Below are positions 54,097 through 63,568 of a stretch of DNA of 64,000 nt, one piece after another. Each line of letters begins with the position of its first letter. Within the stretch, counting starts at the first letter, position 1. The translations under genes were made by a program, and so were the position numbers. The stretch lies in contig NZ_QLMG01000005.1 of NCBI RefSeq assembly GCF_003259905.1, positions 1-64,000 on the forward strand. Reading direction: 5' to 3'. The stretch is from Salipiger aestuarii. GTDB lineage: Bacteria > Pseudomonadota > Alphaproteobacteria > Rhodobacterales > Rhodobacteraceae. The notes under the pieces were generated by a model. That model saw only the letters and a program-made list of their open reading frames with translations. It ran no database searches and was not told the DNA's origin.

Positions 54097-54972
54097 CTAG
54101 CCCAGAACGCGCCCGGCGACCGCATCCAGCCGGGCCAGCACCGCCGGGTCGCGTTTGTCGGGGGCGGTCATCAGCGCGTGGTCCAGCGCCCGGTCGCAGC
54201 CATGCGGGCAGGGTGCGCGCGCGGCCCCCAGCAGCGCGGGCAGCCGGGTGAGCAATGCGCGCGCCTTGTCTGCGTTGCTCTGCATCAGCCGCAGGATGTC
54301 GGTGATTTCGACGGCGCCGTGGTCGGGATGCCAGCTGTCGTAATCGGTCACCATGGCCACGGAAGCATAGCAAAGCTCAGCCTCGCGGGCGAGCTTGGCT
54401 TCGGGCATGTTGGTCATGCCGATGACGTCCGCGCCCCACTGTTCGCGATACATCTTCGATTCCGCCATGGTCGAGAATTGCGGGCCTTCCATGGCAAGAT
54501 ATGTGCCGCCGTCGTGGACCGTGATGCCCGCGTCCAGCGCGGCGGCGTGGCAGGCGGCCCCCAGCCGGGCGCAGGCGGGATGCGCCAGCGACACATGCGC
54601 CACGCATCCGGTGCCGAAAAAGCTTGTGTCGCGCGCAACGGTCCGGTCGATGAACTGATCGACGATGACGAAATCACCCGGCGCCATGGTATCGCGAAAC
54701 GACCCGCAGGCGGAAACCGAGATCACGTCGGTGACCCCGAGCCGCTTGAGCGCGTCGATATTGGCGCGATACGGCACCGTAGCCGGGTCGTGCACATGCC
54801 CGCGCCCGTGCCGGGGCAAAAAGACCATCGCGACGCCGGCCAGTGTACCGGTCAGAATGTCGTCCGAGGGCGCCCCCCAGGGGGTATCGACGCGGGTCCA
54901 GTGCTTGTTTTCAAGCGCGTCCATGTCATAAAGGCCCGAGCCTCCGATCACGCCGATCCTTATGGGGGTCAT
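54097..54972 (-). CDS. mtnP: S-methyl-5'-thioadenosine phosphorylase
   Basis: 291 residues from the ATG at 54972 (AGGAACGGACC upstream). Phosphate-binding GVIGGSGLYDMDAL, FLPRHGRGH, and substrate site GGTYLAMEGPQFSTMAES and GMTNMPEAKLAREAELCYA. Cleaves MTA from polyamine or homoserine-lactone synthesis to adenine and methylthioribose-1-phosphate. The upstream frame to 55140 is not part of the gene. Confidence 0.94.
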   Translation of the reverse strand: MTPIRIGVIGGSGLYDMDALENKHWTRVDTPWGAPSDDILTGTLAGVAMVFLPRHGRGHVHDPATVPYRANIDALKRLGVTDVISVSACGSFRDTMAPGDFVIVDQFIDRTVARDTSFFGTGCVAHVSLAHPACARLGAACHAAALDAGITVHDGGTYLAMEGPQFSTMAESKMYREQWGADVIGMTNMPEAKLAREAELCYASVAMVTDYDSWHPDHGAVEITDILRLMQSNADKARALLTRLPALLGAARAPCPHGCDRALDHALMTAPDKRDPAVLARLDAVAGRVLG

Positions 54973-55160
54973 GGTCCGTTCCTGCGCTGGGGGTGCTTTG
55001 CAAGTTGGCGCACGGCTTGTTCGCGGTTGCAAGCGGCTTTGACATCGCACGCCGGCTTTGACGCGGCAAAGCGGCGGGTCATGCGGGTGGGGGTGGTGGC
55101 GTTTTTCGCTGCGGCGCAGTATGAGCGGCTGAACCGACACCGAATGGAACAGGAACCGAC

Positions 55161-56789
55161 ATGGCCAAGGCCCTACTGGCGCGATACGCCGACAGCATCA
55201 CCATGCCCGATCTTCGGGTGTCTCCGACCACCGCGCTGACGGCGGGGCAGGCCAAGACCGACGTGTTGTCCGGTCTTACCGTGGCGCTTGCGCTGGTGCC
55301 CGAAGCGGTGGCCTTTGCCTTTGTCGCTGGGGTTCACCCGTTGGTCGGGCTTTATGCCGCGTTCATGGTCGGTCTGATCACCGCGATTTTCGGCGGGCGT
55401 CCGGGGATGATTTCCGGCGCGACTGGTGCACTTGCCGTGGTCATGGTGGCGCTGGTGGCGCAGCACGGGGTCGAATATCTGTTCGCGACCGTTGTCCTGA
55501 TGGGGGTTTTGCAGCTGATCGCGGGGGCGCTGCACTGGGGCAAATTTATCCGGCTGGTGCCGCATCCGGTGATGCTTGGCTTTGTGAACGGTCTGGCCAT
55601 TGTGATCTTTCTGGCGCAGCTGACGCAATTCAAGGTCCCCGGCACGACCGAGGTGACGGGGCATGGCACGACGGGTGGGGCCTGGCTGTCGGGGCTGCCG
55701 CTGGTTGTGATGCTGGGGCTCGTGGCGCTGACCATGGCGGTGATCTGGCTGTTGCCGCGCGTGACCCGGATCGTGCCCGCGCCGCTGGCCGGGATCGCGG
55801 TCACGGCGGCGGTGGTCATCGTGCTGGGGCTTGATACGCCGCGCGTCGGGGATCTTGCGTCGATCGAGGGCGGCTTTCCCCCGTTCCACATTCCTGCGGT
55901 TCCGCTGACATGGGACACGGTGCAGATCATCCTGCCTTATGCGGTGATCCTGGCGGCCATCGGCCTGATCGAATCGCTGCTGACGCTGAACCTTGTGGGC
56001 GAGATGACCGGCCAGCGCGGCGGTGCCAGCCAGGAATGCATGGCGCAGGGCGCGGCGAACGTGGTCACCGGGTTCTTTGGCGGCATGGGCGGTTGTGCGA
56101 TGATCGGCCAGTCGATGATCAACGTGAAATCCGGCGGGCGCACGCGCATCGCCGGGATCGCGGCGGCGCTGTTCCTGCTGAGCTTCATCCTCGTCGCCTC
56201 GCCGCTGATCGAGATCATCCCGCTGGCGGCGCTGGTCGGCGTGATGTTCATGGTGGTGATCGGCACCTTTGCGTGGAATTCCTTGCGCATCCTGTTCAAG
56301 GTGCCGCTGACGGATGCCTTTGTCATCGTGCTGGTGACCGTGGTGACAGTGTACGAAGATCTTGCGGTTGCCGTTGTCGTCGGTGTGATCGTGTCGGCGC
56401 TGGCCTATGCGTGGAACAACGCGCGGCGTATACATGCCAAAACCTATACGACGCCGGAGGGCGCCAAGGTCTATCAGGTGCAGGGGCCGCTGTTCTTCGG
56501 GTCGTCCGACGGGTTTGTCGAATTGTTCGACACCGTGGGCGATCCGTCGCGGGTGATTGTCGATTTCGCCGACAGCCGCGTGGTCGACCAGTCGGCATTG
56601 CAGGCGATCGAGGCGGTCGCGTCGAAATACGAAGCTGCGGGCAAGTCAATTTCGCTGCGACATCTGTCGCGCGACTGTCACCGGCTGCTGCGCAAGGCCG
56701 GGCATCTTGTGGTCGATAGCGCGGACGATCCCGATTATGCGCTGGCGGTGGATTACCCGGTGCGCACGGGCATCCTTGGCGGCCACTGA
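55161..56789 (+). CDS. SulP-family anion transporter with STAS domain
   Basis: 542 residues. The SulP core starts VLSGLTVALALVPEAVAFAF; MTGQRGGASQECMAQGAANV and GGMGGCAMIGQSMINVKSGG are conserved; about 12 hydrophobic segments. STAS domain at residues 430-535 (GPLFFGSSDGFVELF, VIVDFADSRVVDQSALQAIE). Carries sulfate, bicarbonate or another anion; the substrate is not evident. Start ATG follows GGAACAGGAACC. Confidence 0.92.
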   Translation: MAKALLARYADSITMPDLRVSPTTALTAGQAKTDVLSGLTVALALVPEAVAFAFVAGVHPLVGLYAAFMVGLITAIFGGRPGMISGATGALAVVMVALVAQHGVEYLFATVVLMGVLQLIAGALHWGKFIRLVPHPVMLGFVNGLAIVIFLAQLTQFKVPGTTEVTGHGTTGGAWLSGLPLVVMLGLVALTMAVIWLLPRVTRIVPAPLAGIAVTAAVVIVLGLDTPRVGDLASIEGGFPPFHIPAVPLTWDTVQIILPYAVILAAIGLIESLLTLNLVGEMTGQRGGASQECMAQGAANVVTGFFGGMGGCAMIGQSMINVKSGGRTRIAGIAAALFLLSFILVASPLIEIIPLAALVGVMFMVVIGTFAWNSLRILFKVPLTDAFVIVLVTVVTVYEDLAVAVVVGVIVSALAYAWNNARRIHAKTYTTPEGAKVYQVQGPLFFGSSDGFVELFDTVGDPSRVIVDFADSRVVDQSALQAIEAVASKYEAAGKSISLRHLSRDCHRLLRKAGHLVVDSADDPDYALAVDYPVRTGILGGH

Positions 56790-56869
56790 CCGGGCGGGCA
56801 TCGCGACCGACGACGCGCCGCGGGGGCCCCCTCGCGGCGCTTTTCATTTGGGGGCGGGAGCGGGCGGCA

Positions 56870-56945
56870 AGGGCAGAGGGGGGCGCTGCCCCCCGCCGCC
56901 TTGCGGCGTCTCCCCCCGGAGTTTAACTGGCAAGATGAAGCGAAA
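56870..56945. repeat. Stem-loops and 27-base dispersed element after the SulP gene
   Basis: A GGGGGGC-GCT-GCCCCCC hairpin and a CCGC-CTT-GCGG hairpin precede CCCCGGAGTTTAACTGGCAA and its extension at 56914-56940, which is 26/27 identical to the inverted copy at 23017-23043. It lies between convergent genes, so it may act as a terminator block. Confidence 0.7.
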
Positions 56946-56965
56946 GGGCGCGCCGCGCCCCCGTG

Positions 56966-57577
56966 TCATTCGCCCGGACGCTTGAGCGAGAACACCTCGC
57001 GAATGGCCGAATAATCCCGATACCCCAATCGGGTAAGCGGATGAAACCGTGTGATGTCGAACCGGCCATCGACCAGACAGTCGTCGCGCATGTGGATGCC
57101 GGTGACCTCACCGAAGGTGGCGAAGTTGGATTCCCCCGGTAGCTGCAGGGTTTGCACGACCTTGCATTCCAGCGAGGCGGGCGCATTGGCCACGCGCGGG
57201 CAGTCGATGGTTTCGCATTCGGCCTTGTCAATGCCGGCAAGCGCGAATTCATCGGTGCCGGCCTCCCACAGGCCCGCCGTGGTGTTCATCTTGTCGCGCA
57301 TCGCAAATTCCACGATGTTGACGCAGAATTCGCCGTGTTCGCGCAGTTGGGCGACGGTGTCCTTGGTGTCGCCGCGATCTTCTTTCGACCAGGTCGACGA
57401 GAACATGACCTGCGGCGGCACATAGGCGACGGCGTTGAAAAAGCTGTAGGGGGCGAGATTGTCGCCCATCCTTCCGCGCGTCGAGATCCAGCCGATGGGG
57501 CGGGGCGTCACGATGGCGTTGAACGGGTTGTGGGGCAGGCCGTGCCCGTCCTCGGGGCGGTAAAACATGGCTGTCAT
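56966..57577 (-). CDS. Flavin reductase-like FMN-binding protein
   Basis: 203 residues. FMN split-barrel fold: PFNAIVTPRPIGWISTRG at the start, APYSFFNAVAYVPPQVMFS, HGEFCVNIVEFAMRDKMN. Members are NAD(P)H:flavin reductases for two-component monooxygenases, or stand-alone flavoproteins. No partner monooxygenase is nearby. Convergent with the SulP gene. Confidence 0.9.
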   Translation of the reverse strand: MTAMFYRPEDGHGLPHNPFNAIVTPRPIGWISTRGRMGDNLAPYSFFNAVAYVPPQVMFSSTWSKEDRGDTKDTVAQLREHGEFCVNIVEFAMRDKMNTTAGLWEAGTDEFALAGIDKAECETIDCPRVANAPASLECKVVQTLQLPGESNFATFGEVTGIHMRDDCLVDGRFDITRFHPLTRLGYRDYSAIREVFSLKRPGE

Positions 57578-57647
57578 CCCGGATGGTTGCGCTTATATCT
57601 GTCCCTGTTAGGACGAATGCGAACCGAATGCACGGGGGGAAGGCGCG

Positions 57648-58133
57648 CTGTTCAGGCTGTCACAGGAAAGACCCGACGACTGGTGGGAAATCGAGACGCT
57701 GTACGATCTGTGTTTCGCGCCGGGGCGGATGCTGTTGTCGTCGTACCGGTTGCGTGACGCGGTGCCCCCGGTGGCCGAGCTGTGCCGGGTGGCGCGCGAC
57801 GAGACGGGCAACCTGGGCGGGGCGATCCGGTATTGGCCGGTGCGGGTCGGGCGCTGGCAAGCGCTGTTGCTGGGTCCTGTGGCGGTCCATCCCACCGCGC
57901 AGGGCGAGGGGTTGGGCGCGGCGTTGATCCGCGACACTCTGGAACGGGCGCGGGCGCTGGAATGGGCGCGGGTGATCCTTGTCGGGGACGAGCCCTATTA
58001 CCGCCGCTTCGGGTTTTTCAGGCTTGAGCATGTGGTGATGCCGCCGCCGACCAATCCCGAGCGGGTGCTGGGTCATGAACTTGTTCCGGGGGCGTGGGGC
58101 GTCGCGGCGGGTGAGGTGACGCGCCATTCTTGA
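57648..58133 (+). CDS. GNAT N-acetyltransferase, apparent CTG start
   Basis: The first ATG in frame is at 57729, but the frame is open upstream to 57612 and encodes plausible protein (LFRLSQERPDDWWEIETLYD then LCFAPGR) leading into MLLSSYRLRDAV. No ATG, GTG or TTG exists upstream in frame; a CTG at 57648 lies four bases after GGGGGGAAGG. From there the protein has 161 residues. Acetyl-CoA site: LGPVAVHPTAQGEGLGAALI; C-terminal PYYRRFGFFRL. Substrate unknown. If CTG is not used, a 134-residue protein lacking the first helix results. Confidence 0.75.
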   Translation: MFRLSQERPDDWWEIETLYDLCFAPGRMLLSSYRLRDAVPPVAELCRVARDETGNLGGAIRYWPVRVGRWQALLLGPVAVHPTAQGEGLGAALIRDTLERARALEWARVILVGDEPYYRRFGFFRLEHVVMPPPTNPERVLGHELVPGAWGVAAGEVTRHS

Positions 58134-58181
58134 ATTTCGCCGCGCAGGGCCGATCTTTTAGAGCGACAGAAGGAGAACCCG

Positions 58182-58934
58182 ATGACCGGAACCGCTCTTG
58201 TGCCGCAAGCCGTTGAAACCGAAATCGGCGCGCTTGCCCGACGCTACCGTTCTGCCGGAGGCATGGGCATGGCGGTGCTGAACGCGTTTGGCGGGCAGGC
58301 GGAAAACCTGCTGGAACGCCTGCCTGACCGGGTCAAGGAACGGCTTGAAGGCGTGACGGAGCGTGCGCTTGAGACCTCGATGTCCGTGGCGGCGGGGTCG
58401 CGCGGGGTGGTTCGGGATCAGAAATCCTGGTTCAACACCGCGCTGACCACGGCGATGGGGGCGGCGGGGGGCGCGGGCGGGCTACCGTCGGCACTGGCCG
58501 AAATTCCCGTGACCACGACCGTCTTGCTGCGCTCGATCCAGGGCATTGCGGCAGAGCACGGATTCGACCCTGACGCCCCCGAGATCCGGCGCGAATGCCT
58601 GGCGGTCTTTGGCAGCGCCGGTCCGATGGCCAGGGACGATGGCGCCGACATGGCGTTCCTGTCGGCGCGGGTGACGTTGACCGGGGCCACGCTGCACGGC
58701 GTGATCGCGAAGGTGGCGCCGCGTTTTGCCACCGTGCTGGGCCAGAAGCTGGCTGCACAGGCGGTGCCGATCCTTGGGGCCGCCGCCGGCGCGGCGACCA
58801 ACTATGCCTACACCAGCTATTATCAGGAAATGGCGCGCGTGCATTTTGGCCTGATGAAACTGGCGCGCGACAGCGGGATGGATCGCGAGGCGCTGATTTC
58901 CGCGCTTTTAGGTGAGATTCAAAGGCAGCGTTAA
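58182..58934 (+). CDS. EcsC family protein
   Basis: 250 residues, ATG at 58182 after AGAAGGAGAAC. EcsC features: alanine- and glycine-rich amphipathic stretches (TTAMGAAGGAGGLPSALAEI), then VTTTVLLRSIQGIAAEHGFD and LGQKLAAQAVPILGAAAGAA with NYAYTSYYQEMARVHFGL. The family is named after a Bacillus ABC-cluster protein; its role is unresolved. Confidence 0.9.
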   Translation: MTGTALVPQAVETEIGALARRYRSAGGMGMAVLNAFGGQAENLLERLPDRVKERLEGVTERALETSMSVAAGSRGVVRDQKSWFNTALTTAMGAAGGAGGLPSALAEIPVTTTVLLRSIQGIAAEHGFDPDAPEIRRECLAVFGSAGPMARDDGADMAFLSARVTLTGATLHGVIAKVAPRFATVLGQKLAAQAVPILGAAAGAATNYAYTSYYQEMARVHFGLMKLARDSGMDREALISALLGEIQRQR

Positions 58935-59174
58935 CCGTTCTTTGGCGATTCACCGGATAAGGAACAAAGGCGGATGTGGCAAAAGCCGATCCGCAGGGGC
59001 TTGATCCGGCGATACTCGGGGCTGAAATCCTGACGCCGTAACTGAAACGGGGCCCGATCCCGCGCAAAATGCGCGGGCAGTGTCGGTTGCCAGAATGGCG
59101 CGCGATGCGACAAGATCAAAGGCGTCCGGCACGGTGGGCACCCGCTGTGCCGGCGCTCAGCATCGGAGGTGTTT
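58935..59174. other. Gene-free gap with one hairpin
   Basis: 240 bases between convergent ecsC-like and ptsP genes. CCCGCGCA-AAA-TGCGCGGG (59059-59077), an eight-base perfect stem with a three-base loop, may act in termination. Nothing else is recognisable. Confidence 0.4.
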
Positions 59175-61409
59175 CTAACCCTGCGTACGCAGGAATTTCA
59201 TCACGTCTTCGCGCACCGACTGGTCGCCGCGCGCGCGCGCTTCGCAGATCACGTCGTACAGCCCGTCCAGATCCGTGCGCATGACAAGGCTTTTGACCGG
59301 CCCGATCGACGCGGGCCGCATCGACAGCCGTTGCAGGCCGATGGCGGCGAGGCAGACCGCCTCGATCGGCCGGCCCGCATCCTCTCCGCAGAAACTCAGC
59401 GGCGTGGCACTGTCGGAACAGCGCATCACGATGTTTTCCAGAAAGCTGAGGAAACTGACGTTCAGCGTATCGTAGCGGCGCCGCACCCGTTCGTTTTCGC
59501 GGTCCGCGGCAAAAAAGAACTGCTTGAGGTCATTGCCCCCGATGGAAATGAACGCTACGTCGTCGAAAAATTTCGACGGGGCATAGGCCAGGCTGGGGGT
59601 TTCCAGCATGGTGCCGATGGTGACGGTCTCGGGGACCGCGTGGCCCAGTTTGCGTTCGATGGCAAGCGCCTTGTCTACTTCGGCGCTGGCGGCGGTAAAT
59701 TCTTCGTACTGCGCCACGAAGGGAAACATCACCGACAAGGGCCGCCCTTCGGAGGCACGCAGCAGCGCCTGGATCTGCATCCGCATCACGCCCGGCTTGT
59801 CCAGGCCGACGCGGATCGCCCGCCAACCCAGCGCCGGATTCGGCTCGTCCGTCGGTTTCATGTACGGCAGCACCTTGTCGGACCCGATATCGAGGGTGCG
59901 AAAGATCACCGGCTTGTCACCGGCGCTGTCCATCACGCGCTTGTAGACTTCGACCAGTTCGGTGCGCCGGGGCATCTTGTTGCGGATCAGGAATTGCAGT
60001 TCGGTGCGAAACAGCCCCACGCCCTCGGCCCCCGAAGAGGGCAGCGACGGTAGATCCGCCAGCAGCCCCGCGTTCATGTAAAGGTGAACGCGCTTGCCGC
60101 AGGCCGAAACCGCCGCCTTGTCACGGATCGACGAATAGCGTTCCTGCGCTTGCGCCTGCATGGCGATCTTGTCGCGGAACGCCGACGAGACGCTGTCGTC
60201 GGGGCGCAGGTGAACCACGCCCTGGTCGCCATCAAGCATCATGTGATCGCCGTTCAGCGCCTCGGTGGTGATGCGTTCGGCGTGGATGATCAGCGGGATC
60301 GCCAGCGCGCGGGCGACCACGGTCGCGTGGCTGCCGACCGAGCCTTCCTCAAGCACGATGCCGCGCAGGCTGCGCCCGTAGTCCAGCAGCTCGGCGGGGC
60401 CGATGTTGCGCGCGATCAGGATCGGGTCCGCGGGCATTTCCGCGCCGGTTTCCTTGCCCTGCCCGGTCAGGATGCGCAGCAGCCGGTTCGACAGGTCGTC
60501 CAGGTCGTGCAGCCGTTCGCGCAGGTATTGATCGGTGACCTGGCCCATGCGGGCGCGGGCGGCGGATTGTTCCTTTTCGACGGCGGCCTCGGCGGACAGG
60601 CCCAGGTCGATGTCTTCTTCCATGCGTTTGCGCCAGCCCTTGGAATTGGCGAACATCCGGTAAGCTTCGAGCACCTCAAGCTGTTCACCGCTGGCGCCGC
60701 TCAGCATTTCGTCGACGCCGACGCGCAGATGCTCGATGGCCTTTTTCAGCCGCGCGCGCTCGCGCTCGGGGTCGTCGGACACCAGGTTGGTGACCACCAC
60801 GCGCGGCTCGTGCAGCCAGGCGTGGCCTTCGGCGGTGCCTTCCTGTCCGCTGAGGCCGCGCAGCATGCGCGGTTCGGTGTGGCGCGCCCTGAGCGCGGCA
60901 CCATCGCCGATAAAGGCGCCCAGCTCGGCCATTTCGGCCAGCACCATCGCCACGACTTCCAGCGCATAGATCTCATCCGAGGTGAATTCGCGCTTGGCCT
61001 TGGTCTGCAACACCAGCACGCCCAGCTTTTCGCCATGCCGCTGGATCGGCAGGCCGAGAAAGCTGGAAAACACTTCTTCGCCGGTCTCTGCCATATAGCG
61101 AAAGCCGCGCTCGGACGGGGCGTCGGCGGTGTTCATCATCTTGCCGGTGCGCGCGACGCGGCCCACAAGACCCTCGCCCAGCTTCATCCGGGTCTGGTGA
61201 ACGGCTTCTTTCTTGAGCCCCTCGGTGGCGCACAGTTCAAGCGTTTCGGGGTCGCGGAACAGATAGATCGAACACACCTCGGAGCCGATGGAATCGGCCG
61301 TCAGGTGAACGATCTTGTCCAGTCGTTCCTGCCCTGCTGCCTGTTCGGCCATGGTGTCCCGAAGACGGCCAAGCAGCTTTCGGCTTTCGCTTTCGGAGCG
61401 GTCGATCAT
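59175..61409 (-). CDS. ptsP: Phosphoenolpyruvate-protein phosphotransferase PtsP (EI-Ntr)
   Basis: 744 residues. An N-terminal GAF domain (residues 25-165), then the EI domains: phospho-histidine H361 in EEGSVGSHATVVARALAIP, GVGLFRTELQFLIRNKMP, MFPFVAQYEEF and FSIGGNDLKQFFFA-like FISIGGNDLKQFFFAADREN. First enzyme of the nitrogen-related PTS, passing phosphate to NPr and EIIA-Ntr. Regulated through the GAF domain (glutamine in other species). Follows lysC with 155 bases between, a conserved order. Confidence 0.95.
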   Translation of the reverse strand: MIDRSESESRKLLGRLRDTMAEQAAGQERLDKIVHLTADSIGSEVCSIYLFRDPETLELCATEGLKKEAVHQTRMKLGEGLVGRVARTGKMMNTADAPSERGFRYMAETGEEVFSSFLGLPIQRHGEKLGVLVLQTKAKREFTSDEIYALEVVAMVLAEMAELGAFIGDGAALRARHTEPRMLRGLSGQEGTAEGHAWLHEPRVVVTNLVSDDPERERARLKKAIEHLRVGVDEMLSGASGEQLEVLEAYRMFANSKGWRKRMEEDIDLGLSAEAAVEKEQSAARARMGQVTDQYLRERLHDLDDLSNRLLRILTGQGKETGAEMPADPILIARNIGPAELLDYGRSLRGIVLEEGSVGSHATVVARALAIPLIIHAERITTEALNGDHMMLDGDQGVVHLRPDDSVSSAFRDKIAMQAQAQERYSSIRDKAAVSACGKRVHLYMNAGLLADLPSLPSSGAEGVGLFRTELQFLIRNKMPRRTELVEVYKRVMDSAGDKPVIFRTLDIGSDKVLPYMKPTDEPNPALGWRAIRVGLDKPGVMRMQIQALLRASEGRPLSVMFPFVAQYEEFTAASAEVDKALAIERKLGHAVPETVTIGTMLETPSLAYAPSKFFDDVAFISIGGNDLKQFFFAADRENERVRRRYDTLNVSFLSFLENIVMRCSDSATPLSFCGEDAGRPIEAVCLAAIGLQRLSMRPASIGPVKSLVMRTDLDGLYDVICEARARGDQSVREDVMKFLRTQG

Positions 61410-61564
61410 GAGGCGCCTGTTCCCTGTCGTTGGGCAGAACAGCTATAGGCGAGGGGCGGGGCAAAGGGAAAGGAGAAAGTCCTGTCAACCTATGGGGGAA
61501 CGTCGGATTTTCTGCAACCGGCGGGATGACGCGGCCCCGCCCCGCCGGGCTGGCACACCGGGGA

Positions 61565-62803
61565 TCAGGCCGTCTTGTCGAGCTGAAAGGCGTCGTGCAG
61601 CGCCTGTACCGCCAGTTCCATGTATTTGCGATCGACCAGCACCGAGATCTTGATCTCGGATGTGGTGATGACCTTGATGTTGACGCCCTCATCCGACAGC
61701 ACCTTGAACATCTGCGCGGCAACGCCGGTGTGCGACCGCATGCCGATGCCCACCACCGAAATCTTGCACACCTCGGTATCCGCGACCAGTTCGCTGAACG
61801 CGATGCTGCCCGCTTCCATGGCGGCCTTCAGCGCCTTTTCCGCGCGCGCCACCTGATTGGTGGGGCAGGAAAAGGTCATGTCCGTGTGGCCGTCATCGGC
61901 GATATTCTGCACGATCATGTCGACGTTGATGCCCGCCTCGGACAGGGGGGTGAAGATGCTGGCGGCGATGCCCGGACGGTCCTCGACCGCGACCAGGGTC
62001 ATCTTTGCCTCGTCGCGCGAATGGGCGACCCCGGAAACGACGTTCAGTTCCATGATTTCCTCCTCGTCGCAGACCAGGGTTCCGGCCTCGTCCGATTGTT
62101 CCTCGAAGCTGCTGAGCACCCGCAGCTTGACCTTGTAGCGCATGGCCAGTTCGACCGACCGTGTTTGCAGGACCTTGGCGCCAAGCGAGGCCAGTTCCAG
62201 CATTTCCTCGAACGCGATCCTGTCCAGTTTGCGGGCCTTGTCGCAGATGCGCGGGTCGGTGGTGTAGACGCCATCAACATCGGTGTAGATGTCGCAGCGT
62301 TCGGCATCGAACGCGGCGGCAAAGGCGACGGCGGTGGTGTCCGATCCGCCCCGGCCCAGCGTGGTGATGCGGCCCTCGGGGGAAAGCCCCTGAAAGCCCG
62401 CGACCACGGCGACGCGCATGCCTTCGCCGAATTTGCGTGTGATGTTGCCGGTCGGAATGTCGACGATGCGCGCCGAGCTGTGCTGGCTGGTGGTCATCAG
62501 CGGCACCTGCCAGCCCTGCCAGGACCGCGCGGGCACATCCATTTCCTGAAGCGTCAGCGCCATCAGCCCGGCGGTGACGTTTTCGCCAGACGACACGACG
62601 GCATCGTATTCGCGCGCGTCGAACAGCGGCGAGGTTTCCTCGACAAGGCCGACAAGCTTGTTGGTCTCGCCCGACATGGCCGAGACGATGACGATGACGT
62701 CATAGCCCTTGGCCACCTCGACGCCGACACGTTTCGCCGCCCGCCGGATGCGGTCAAGCGTGGCGACGGACGTGCCGCCGAATTTCATCACGAGAACGGG
62801 CAT
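61565..62803 (-). CDS. lysC: Aspartate kinase
   Basis: 412 residues from the ATG at 62803 (MPVLVMKFGGTSVATLDRIR). Kinase domain with KFGGTS, TTLGRGGSDTTAVAFAAAF and YTDVDGVYTTDPRI; two C-terminal ACT domains (VAVEDRPGIAASIFTPLSEA, SVVGIGMRSHTGVAAQMFKV) for feedback control by lysine and threonine. First step of the aspartate-family pathway. A longer frame to 62899 lacks a site. Confidence 0.96.
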   Translation of the reverse strand: MPVLVMKFGGTSVATLDRIRRAAKRVGVEVAKGYDVIVIVSAMSGETNKLVGLVEETSPLFDAREYDAVVSSGENVTAGLMALTLQEMDVPARSWQGWQVPLMTTSQHSSARIVDIPTGNITRKFGEGMRVAVVAGFQGLSPEGRITTLGRGGSDTTAVAFAAAFDAERCDIYTDVDGVYTTDPRICDKARKLDRIAFEEMLELASLGAKVLQTRSVELAMRYKVKLRVLSSFEEQSDEAGTLVCDEEEIMELNVVSGVAHSRDEAKMTLVAVEDRPGIAASIFTPLSEAGINVDMIVQNIADDGHTDMTFSCPTNQVARAEKALKAAMEAGSIAFSELVADTEVCKISVVGIGMRSHTGVAAQMFKVLSDEGVNIKVITTSEIKISVLVDRKYMELAVQALHDAFQLDKTA

Positions 62804-62929
62804 GCAGCACCCCCCGGTGGACCTTGATAACGCGCGGTTTACGCGGGGGGCGTGGATTGCGCAAGAGGCAGGCAAGACACCCCGCGGTGCCCGAATCAAG
62901 GGCGTTGAACGCGGGGTGTCAGCGGTGCC

Positions 62930-63568
62930 TCAGGTCGGGAGCGCCTGCCCGTCCCAGGTTTCGAAACAGCCGGTGTTTTGCAGGCTGAGCGCTTCAAGCC
63001 GGTCGGCAAGTCCGGTTGCGGATTGCGCGGCCGTGATCTCGGCAGAGGCGCCGCCCATGTCGGTCTGCACCCAGCCCGGGTGATAGATGCCCACGCTGAT
63101 GCCCTGCGACTTGAGATCGGAGGACAGGTTGCGCCCCAGATTAAGCGCCGCCGCCTTGGAGGCGCGGTAAATGTAGCAGCCGCCGGGCGCCTGTTCGTCG
63201 CTGGCCATCTGCGACGAGATGATCATGATTTTCGCCGTCCCCGACCGGCGCAGGTGGGGCAGCATGGCCTGCACCGTCAGAAACACGCCGGTGACGTTGA
63301 CGGCAAAGCTGTCGGCCCACATCTGTTGGGGATAGCCGTCGATGTCCTGCGCCATGTCCAGAAACACGCCCGCGTTGCAGATCAGTGCATCCAGCGGCGC
63401 GTCGATGCCCCGGGCCAGCGCGGAGATTGAGGCCGGGTCGGTCACGTCAAGCGGGGCCAGGCCGGGCGCGTTGCGCGCGGTGCCTGTCACGGTGTTGCCG
63501 CGTGTGGACAGTTCGGTGCAAAGGGCGGCGCCGATGCCGCGGTTTGCTCCGGTCACAAGGATTCGCAT
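62930..63568 (-). CDS. SDR-family oxidoreductase
   Basis: 212 residues, a short SDR. Cofactor loop TGANRGIGAALC, NAG in LICNAGVFLDM, catalytic region SSQMASDEQ and YRASKAAALNLGR, and HPGWVQTDMGG, typical of the C-factor-like short SDRs. Substrate unknown. Its ATG overlaps the DUF1178 stop by one base (TGATG). Confidence 0.88.
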   Translation of the reverse strand: MRILVTGANRGIGAALCTELSTRGNTVTGTARNAPGLAPLDVTDPASISALARGIDAPLDALICNAGVFLDMAQDIDGYPQQMWADSFAVNVTGVFLTVQAMLPHLRRSGTAKIMIISSQMASDEQAPGGCYIYRASKAAALNLGRNLSSDLKSQGISVGIYHPGWVQTDMGGASAEITAAQSATGLADRLEALSLQNTGCFETWDGQALPT

